64,000 bases of DNA from CAVQBJ01 sp963710725 (GTDB lineage Bacteria; Actinomycetota; Thermoleophilia; Solirubrobacterales; Solirubrobacteraceae), in the NCBI GenBank assembly GCA_963710725.1, contig CAVQBJ010000002.1, positions 1-64,000 of the forward strand, read 5' to 3'. A program made the translations under genes and the position numbers. Position 1 is the first letter of the stretch, and the number at the start of each line of letters is the position of its first letter. The notes under the pieces were generated by a model. It had not been told where the DNA came from and did no database searches. It worked only from the letters and a program-made list of their open reading frames with translations. This document shows positions 59,813 through 64,000 of the stretch, one piece after another.

Positions 59813-60483
59813 GCGGCCCGCGCGATCGCCTCGACGCTGGCGGCAAAGCGCGAATGTGGAATCAGGGCCGCGACCGCGCGCGCGTCCTCGATCTGGTCGA
59901 CGTCGCGTAGCCGTGGCAGCTCGACCGTCCGCAGCCCCAGTGCCACCAGCCGTGCCCGTTGCCGGGCGCCGGTGTCTGCTCGGCTCATCGGGACGTCGCG
60001 GAACACCGCCGCGCGAGCGGTCGTCAACCCGACGGCCCAGTAGCCGCCGTCGTCGCTGCGTCCCAGGACGGCGTCGACGTCCGGTCGGCCGAGGATTGTG
60101 AGCGCTCCGTCAAGCGCCCGGGCAGTGAGCTGGGGTGTGTCCATCCCGATGAGCAGCGCCGGGCCGCCGACATCGGCGAATGCCGCCGCGATTCGCTCCG
60201 CCAGCCCCTGGCCACGCTGGTGCCGGACGGCGATCCCCTCCGGCAGCCAGTCCCCCGCCTGTCCCTCCAGTACGAGCACCTTGCGAGCGGCGCCGGTCGA
60301 CGCCACGGTGTCGAGCGTGTCAACGAGTGCTGCCTCGGCCACGGCCGCCGCCTGCTCGGGCGAGCAGGGTGGACACAGCCGCGTCTTGACGGCTCCGGGC
60401 GACGGCTGCTTGGCCAGGACGATGATGGCCCCCGAGCTGGTCGACGGTTCACTCACTCGCTCCCCGGATGGTCGCCGCGTCAT
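59809..60483 (-). CDS. DUF2064 / TIGR04282-type glycosyltransferase
   Basis: 224 aa from the ATG at 60483; the open frame upstream of it is a shadow of the response-regulator gene. Motifs: IIVLAKQPSPGAVKTRL (nucleotide loop), ALLIGMDTPQL (DxD-like) and SDDGGYWAVGL. The family is called arsenosugar-type glycosyltransferase in databases, but its role here is not established. ATGA-coupled with the methyltransferase. Confidence 0.87.
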   Translation of the reverse strand: MTRRPSGERVSEPSTSSGAIIVLAKQPSPGAVKTRLCPPCSPEQAAAVAEAALVDTLDTVASTGAARKVLVLEGQAGDWLPEGIAVRHQRGQGLAERIAAAFADVGGPALLIGMDTPQLTARALDGALTILGRPDVDAVLGRSDDGGYWAVGLTTARAAVFRDVPMSRADTGARQRARLVALGLRTVELPRLRDVDQIEDARAVAALIPHSRFAASVEAIARAA

Positions 60484-60585
60484 GAGGCCCGAACATATGC
60501 GCCGCAGCGCGTCGATCCCATTACCGAATGCGAAACAACGCATGCGCCGGACCGGCCGGCGGGCGGCGCTTGCGACAATGCCACC

Positions 60586-61290
60586 GTGGCGGCACCGCAA
60601 CATTCGCGCGGCTCCCTGCTCGTCGTCGACGACGAGCCGACGATCGCCGAGGTCGTCTCGCGCTATCTCGCGCACGCCGGATACGACGTTCGCACGGCGG
60701 CCAACGGGAGTGGCGCTCTCGCCCAGGTACGCAGCCAGCGCCCGGATCTCGTCGTGCTCGACGTGATGATGCCGGGCATTGATGGCCTCGAGGTCATGCG
60801 CCAGATCCGCCAGTCCGACGGCGACCGTACCGGGGTCATTCTGCTGACCGCCAAGGGCGAGGAGACCGACCGCATAGTCGGCCTCAGCCTCGGCGCCGAC
60901 GATTACGTGGTGAAGCCCTTCTCCCCGGGCGAGCTGATCGCGCGGGTGGACGCCGTCTTGCGCCGGATCGACACCTCTCCCAACCACGAGTCGGCGATCA
61001 CCTTTGACGGCCTGGAGATCGAGCCGACCGGTCGTCGGGTGTTCGTGGCTGGACGAGAGGTCTCGCTCACCCAGCGGGAGTTCGAGCTGCTGGTGTTTCT
61101 CGCCCGCCGGCCGGGCCAGGCGTTCACCCGCAGCGAGTTGATGGACCAGGTGTGGCGCTATTCGTTCTACTCCGACACCTCGACTGTCACCGTGCACACG
61201 CGCCGGCTGCGCCAGAAGATCGAGGCCGACCCTGAGCGGCCTCGCTATCTGCAGACGGTGTGGGGTTACGGCTACCGGTTCACGCCATGA
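60586..61290 (+). CDS. OmpR-family response regulator
   Basis: 234 aa from a GTG. Receiver: LLVVDDEPTIAEV, phospho-Asp in LVVLDVMMPGIDG, ILLTAKGEETDR and DYVVKPFSPGEL. C-terminal winged helix: REVSLTQREFELLVFLARRP, TVHTRRLRQKIE, TVWGYGYRF. The ATG of the kinase overlaps its stop (ATGA). Probable direct control of the divergent sugar genes, though no operator was found. Confidence 0.93.
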   Translation: MAAPQHSRGSLLVVDDEPTIAEVVSRYLAHAGYDVRTAANGSGALAQVRSQRPDLVVLDVMMPGIDGLEVMRQIRQSDGDRTGVILLTAKGEETDRIVGLSLGADDYVVKPFSPGELIARVDAVLRRIDTSPNHESAITFDGLEIEPTGRRVFVAGREVSLTQREFELLVFLARRPGQAFTRSELMDQVWRYSFYSDTSTVTVHTRRLRQKIEADPERPRYLQTVWGYGYRFTP

Positions 61291-62498
61291 GCTGGAGTTC
61301 CGTTCGCGGAGGAACGGTCGTCGCGCTCGGCAGCGCGCTCGCGGCGGCCGTCGTCTGCGGCGCCCTGTACGGCGCGTCGGCGGGCTGGGGCGTTCTCGCC
61401 CTGCTCGTGCCGCTCGGGCTCGTGACCGTCGGCTGCGCCCACCTGCTTCTGGCCCAGCGCAGGCGGCTCGGGGGCCTGCGGCGTCAGCTGACGCTCGGCG
61501 GCGCGATCGTCGTCGGGCAGCTGCTGATCGCCGTGGCGCTGTTCGTTCGAGTGATGTTCGTCTCGGCGCACGACGCCGTGCTGACGGCGCTCGTCGTTGT
61601 CTACGCCGGCGCGGTGGGAGTCTGGGCTGCGCGCGCCCAGGCGCACGCGATGCTCGCGGACATCGAGCAGTTGCGCGGCGGGCTGCAGGCCGTCGGCGCC
61701 GGCTGTCGACCGGTAAGCCTGGCGACGGACGGGGGTGACGAGCTCTCCGCGGTGGCTGGCGACATCGAGCGGATGGTGGTCGCCCTGGACGCCGAGGAGC
61801 GCGCACGCTCCAGCGCCGAGCGGGCTCACCGCGATCTCATCGCCGCGGTCTCGCACGACCTGCGCACGCCGATCACCTCGCTCGCTCTCCTGGCCGACGC
61901 CCTCCGAGACGGCCTCGTCGACGAAGCGACGCGCGAGGAATACGTCGTGCGCATGGGCGTCCACGTGCGGGCGCTGGGCGCGATGATCGACGACCTGTTC
62001 GAGCTCTCCCGCCTGCAGGCCGGCGACGTCCGGTGGAGCCTGGAGCGGGTGCGCCTCACCGAGCTTCTCGCCGAGACGATCGAGGCGATGCGCCCGGCCG
62101 CCGACGCCGTCTCGATCGCCATGTCGGCCGAGCTGGGAGGCGAGGTGGGCGACGCGCACGCCAACCCCGAGCAGATTCAGAGGGTCCTCTTCAACCTCAT
62201 CCAGAACGCCATCCGCCACACCCCGGCCGACGGCAGCATCACCGTGCGTGCCGAGACGACGCGTGCCGCGGTCGAGATCGAGGTCGCCGACACCGGGCGG
62301 GGCATCGCCGCCCGCGATCGTGCGAGGGTCTTTGACCCCTTCTTCCAGGGCGCCAATCAGCCGGCGCGCGGTCACGGCAGTGCGGGCCTCGGGCTGGCGA
62401 TCTCCCGCGCGATCGTCGAGGCACACGGCGGGCGCATGTGGCTTCCGGAGACGAAGGTCGGGACCCGCGTGCGCTTCAGCCTTCCGGCCTCCGCCTGA
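61287..62498 (+). CDS. Sensor histidine kinase (HisKA type)
   Basis: 403 aa. Four helices in the first ~115 residues (ALGSALAAAVVCGALYGASA, GWGVLALLVPLGLVTVGC, IVVGQLLIAVALFVRVMFV, AVLTALVVVYAGAVGVWA), then a HAMP-like linker, HisKA box LIAAVSHDLRTPITSL and ATPase boxes NLIQNAIRHTPADGS, ADTGRGIA, GSAGLGLAISRAIVEAHGG. Partner of the OmpR-type regulator coupled upstream. Sensor input unknown; very little extracytoplasmic sequence is present. Confidence 0.93.
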   Translation: MSWSSVRGGTVVALGSALAAAVVCGALYGASAGWGVLALLVPLGLVTVGCAHLLLAQRRRLGGLRRQLTLGGAIVVGQLLIAVALFVRVMFVSAHDAVLTALVVVYAGAVGVWAARAQAHAMLADIEQLRGGLQAVGAGCRPVSLATDGGDELSAVAGDIERMVVALDAEERARSSAERAHRDLIAAVSHDLRTPITSLALLADALRDGLVDEATREEYVVRMGVHVRALGAMIDDLFELSRLQAGDVRWSLERVRLTELLAETIEAMRPAADAVSIAMSAELGGEVGDAHANPEQIQRVLFNLIQNAIRHTPADGSITVRAETTRAAVEIEVADTGRGIAARDRARVFDPFFQGANQPARGHGSAGLGLAISRAIVEAHGGRMWLPETKVGTRVRFSLPASA

Positions 62499-63560
62499 TC
62501 ATCGCCGGACCACGGCGTCCCGCAGCGGAGCCGCGGCGAATTCGCTGATCGCGCGAGTGAAGTCCTCGCGAGCGCGGAACCCGAGCACGGCCGCCGCCCG
62601 CTGTGGGGCGGCGAATACGTGGCGCACATCGCCGGCGCGAAACTCGCCAGTGAAGATCGGTGGGGTGGCGTCCTCCCCGACGGCGCTGGTCAGCGCGAGC
62701 GCGAGCTGACCGACGCTTCGCGGCGTCCCGCTGCAGACGTTGAACGCTCCGGGGATCGGGTCCGTCGCGCACAGTGCCCGTGTGTTCGCCCGCGCGACAT
62801 CGCGCACGTGGACGAAGTCGCGGAGTTGCCCGCCGTCCTCGAACACGCGCGGCGCCGCGCCGGCTCGGATCGAGCTGATGAAAAAGGAGGCCACGCCGGC
62901 GTAGGTGCTGTCACGAGGCATCCGCGGACCGAAGACGTTGTGGTAGCGCAGCGCGGTGACCGATGCACCCGTCGCGCGGGCGAACACACCGGCCAGGTGC
63001 TCCTGATGAACCTTGGTCGCCGCGTAGACGTTACGCGGATCGAGTGGCGCGTCCTCGGGGACCGGCTGCGGCTGCAGCGCGGCGCCGCAGCTCGGGCACG
63101 GCGGCTCGAACCGCCCGGCCTGCAGGTGTTCGGGTCGTCGGACGGCGGGCCGCACGATGCCGTGCTCGTCGCAGGCGTAGCGGCCCTCGCCATAGACGAC
63201 CATGCTGCTGGCGAGCACGAGACGGCCGTGAAATCCCGCCGCGCTGAGCGCATGGAGCAGGACCGCCGTGCCACGGTCGTTGTGGTCGACGTACAGCGGG
63301 GCATCCGCGAAGCGCGGCTCCAGCCCCACGCGCCCGGCCTGATGGCATACGTGATCGATCCCACGGACCGCGCGGGCGACGGTAGCCGCGTCGCGCAGGT
63401 CGCCGACGAGCAGCTCGGCATCCGCCGGCAGGTAGTCCGGCGTACCCGCGTGTGCGGAGGGGTCGAGTGAATCCAGGACCCGGACGCGGTGACCGGCGGC
63501 CAACAGGTCGTCCACCACGTGCGAGCCGATGAATCCGGCGCCTCCCGTAACGAGGATCAC
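62499..63560 (-). CDS. NAD-dependent sugar epimerase/dehydratase with CxxC insertion
   Basis: 353 aa from a GTG overlapping the glycosyltransferase stop (GTGA). Rossmann loop VTGGAGFIGSHVVDDLLAAG, active site VLASSMVVYGEG and YAATKVHQEH (YxxxK). Between them is an inserted RFEPPCPSCGAALQPQP, a small zinc-knuckle-like piece. It should epimerise or dehydrate a nucleotide sugar such as UDP-glucose. The neighbours (GT2, DUF2064, GT-C) suggest one glycan pathway. Confidence 0.88.
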   Translation of the reverse strand: MILVTGGAGFIGSHVVDDLLAAGHRVRVLDSLDPSAHAGTPDYLPADAELLVGDLRDAATVARAVRGIDHVCHQAGRVGLEPRFADAPLYVDHNDRGTAVLLHALSAAGFHGRLVLASSMVVYGEGRYACDEHGIVRPAVRRPEHLQAGRFEPPCPSCGAALQPQPVPEDAPLDPRNVYAATKVHQEHLAGVFARATGASVTALRYHNVFGPRMPRDSTYAGVASFFISSIRAGAAPRVFEDGGQLRDFVHVRDVARANTRALCATDPIPGAFNVCSGTPRSVGQLALALTSAVGEDATPPIFTGEFRAGDVRHVFAAPQRAAAVLGFRAREDFTRAISEFAAAPLRDAVVRR

Positions 63561-64000
63561 GAGCGCAGCACCCCGGTCATGTCCTGGACCGTACGCGCGG
63601 TGCCGCGGACCGTTCCGGTCACCTTGGAACGTCCGCTGCGGGGTCGGTAGGCGACGGGCCGCTCGGCGATCCGCCAGCCGGCCTCGCCGGCGCGGAGGAC
63701 CATCTCCAGCGGCCAGCCGAAGCGCCGATCGCGCAGGTCGAGGTCGATCAGCATCTCGCGCCGGGCCGCGCGCATGGGGCCCAGGTCGCTCAGCGACGTG
63801 TCGATCCGCCGCCGCAGGATCCGGGTGAGCGCGGCGTTGCCCAGCTGAGCGTGCAGAGGCATCGCGCCGCGCTCGGACTGGCGCGCCCCCAGCACGAGAT
63901 CCGCTTCCCCGGCGAGCACCGGGCCGGTGACCGAGTCGAGATCCCCGCCATCCAGCGAGCCGTCGCAATCCATGAAGCACACCACCTCGGCCGTGGCGTG
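63557..64000 (-). CDS. Glycosyltransferase family 2 (partial, 5' end beyond window)
   Basis: At least 147 aa of the C-terminal part; the reading frame is open at the right edge. VVCFMDCDGSLDGGDLD contains the DxD metal site, followed by EADLVLGARQSERG, and RDRRFGWPLEMVLRAGEAG, which matches the polyprenyl-phosphate mannosyl/glucosyltransferase (DPM1-like) layout. Stop overlaps the GTG of the epimerase. It would move sugar from a nucleotide donor to a lipid or glycan acceptor. Confidence 0.87.
   Translation of the reverse strand, partial: HATAEVVCFMDCDGSLDGGDLDSVTGPVLAGEADLVLGARQSERGAMPLHAQLGNAALTRILRRRIDTSLSDLGPMRAARREMLIDLDLRDRRFGWPLEMVLRAGEAGWRIAERPVAYRPRSGRSKVTGTVRGTARTVQDMTGVLRS

Noticed and set aside
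60484..61806. N-terminal extension of the DUF2064 protein to 665 aa
   Set aside because: The upstream part is antisense to an obvious OmpR regulator and kinase and is Arg/Ala/Pro-rich.

Overview
The window is high-GC DNA with dense ATGA/GTGA gene overlaps and many GTG starts. Zinc-ribbon/membrane-anchor/secreted-domain proteins, TetR and LuxR-type regulators and a DUF2064/Moco/GT-C gene neighbourhood suggest a soil-type actinobacterium, plausibly Thermoleophilia (Solirubrobacterales-like). That placement is inference; no rRNA or intact tRNA is present.

Left part (1 to about 37.7 kb): an integrated, ICE-like accessory region. A tyrosine integrase sits at the left edge behind a pair of 11-bp direct repeats, and the same repeat core recurs just before a 42-nt 3' fragment of tRNA-Met(CAT) at 37.69 kb, the probable right end. 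Two more 42-nt tRNA 3' fragments (His at 3.89 kb, Pro at 7.12 kb), cut at the same place in the anticodon loop, point to nested or successive integrations. Cargo includes a HEPN-motif protein, an HNH-like protein, a restriction-modification pair (4.6-6.6 kb), a bacterial ubiquitin-like operon (7.6-9.6 kb: Ubl, E2-like/E1 fusion, DUF6527-like), an ImmA/XRE pair, and a tightly coupled operon of sigma-like factor, two unknowns, ImmA-like peptidase, SbcD-like nuclease and SbcC-like ATPase (11.9-17.9 kb), preceded by a HIRAN protein. A conjugation block (18.6-25.2 kb: MobF relaxase, VirD4/TraG coupling protein, HELGH membrane peptidase, HTH protein, unknown) is recognisable throughout but broken by many single-base frameshifts. 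It runs on into an intact HigBA-type toxin-antitoxin pair. From 26 to 37.5 kb lie secreted and zinc-ribbon/membrane proteins, including one with four DNA-identical 333-bp repeats, a GH3 glycosidase and a beta-lactamase-like protein.

Middle (38-48 kb): a DUF4386-like membrane protein, a NarL-type two-component system whose response regulator was duplicated in tandem, a TAP-like hydrolase with C-terminal membrane helices, a secreted low-complexity protein and a Vgb-like propeller.

48.3-51.8 kb: a compact RiPP-like cluster with a 60-aa precursor ending its leader in Gly-Gly, an alpha/beta hydrolase, a 60-aa coupled ORF, YcaO and TfuA. The YcaO/TfuA pair predicts backbone thioamidation.

Right part (51.9-64 kb): haloalkane dehalogenase with its TetR regulator and a clear operator, an FMN-type oxidoreductase, a cytochrome-b-like/sulfite-oxidase-like fusion, a GT-C-like protein, a propeller lipoprotein, methyltransferase, DUF2064 glycosyltransferase, an OmpR/HK pair, a UDP-sugar epimerase-like protein and a GT2 running off the edge.

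The two strongest candidates for under-described biology are the Ubl operon and the sigma/ImmA/SbcCD operon, with the TfuA-YcaO RiPP cluster close behind. Several single-base indels (SbcC, 18.6-25.2 kb, 34.9 and 35.4 kb) may be sequencing errors rather than mutations.
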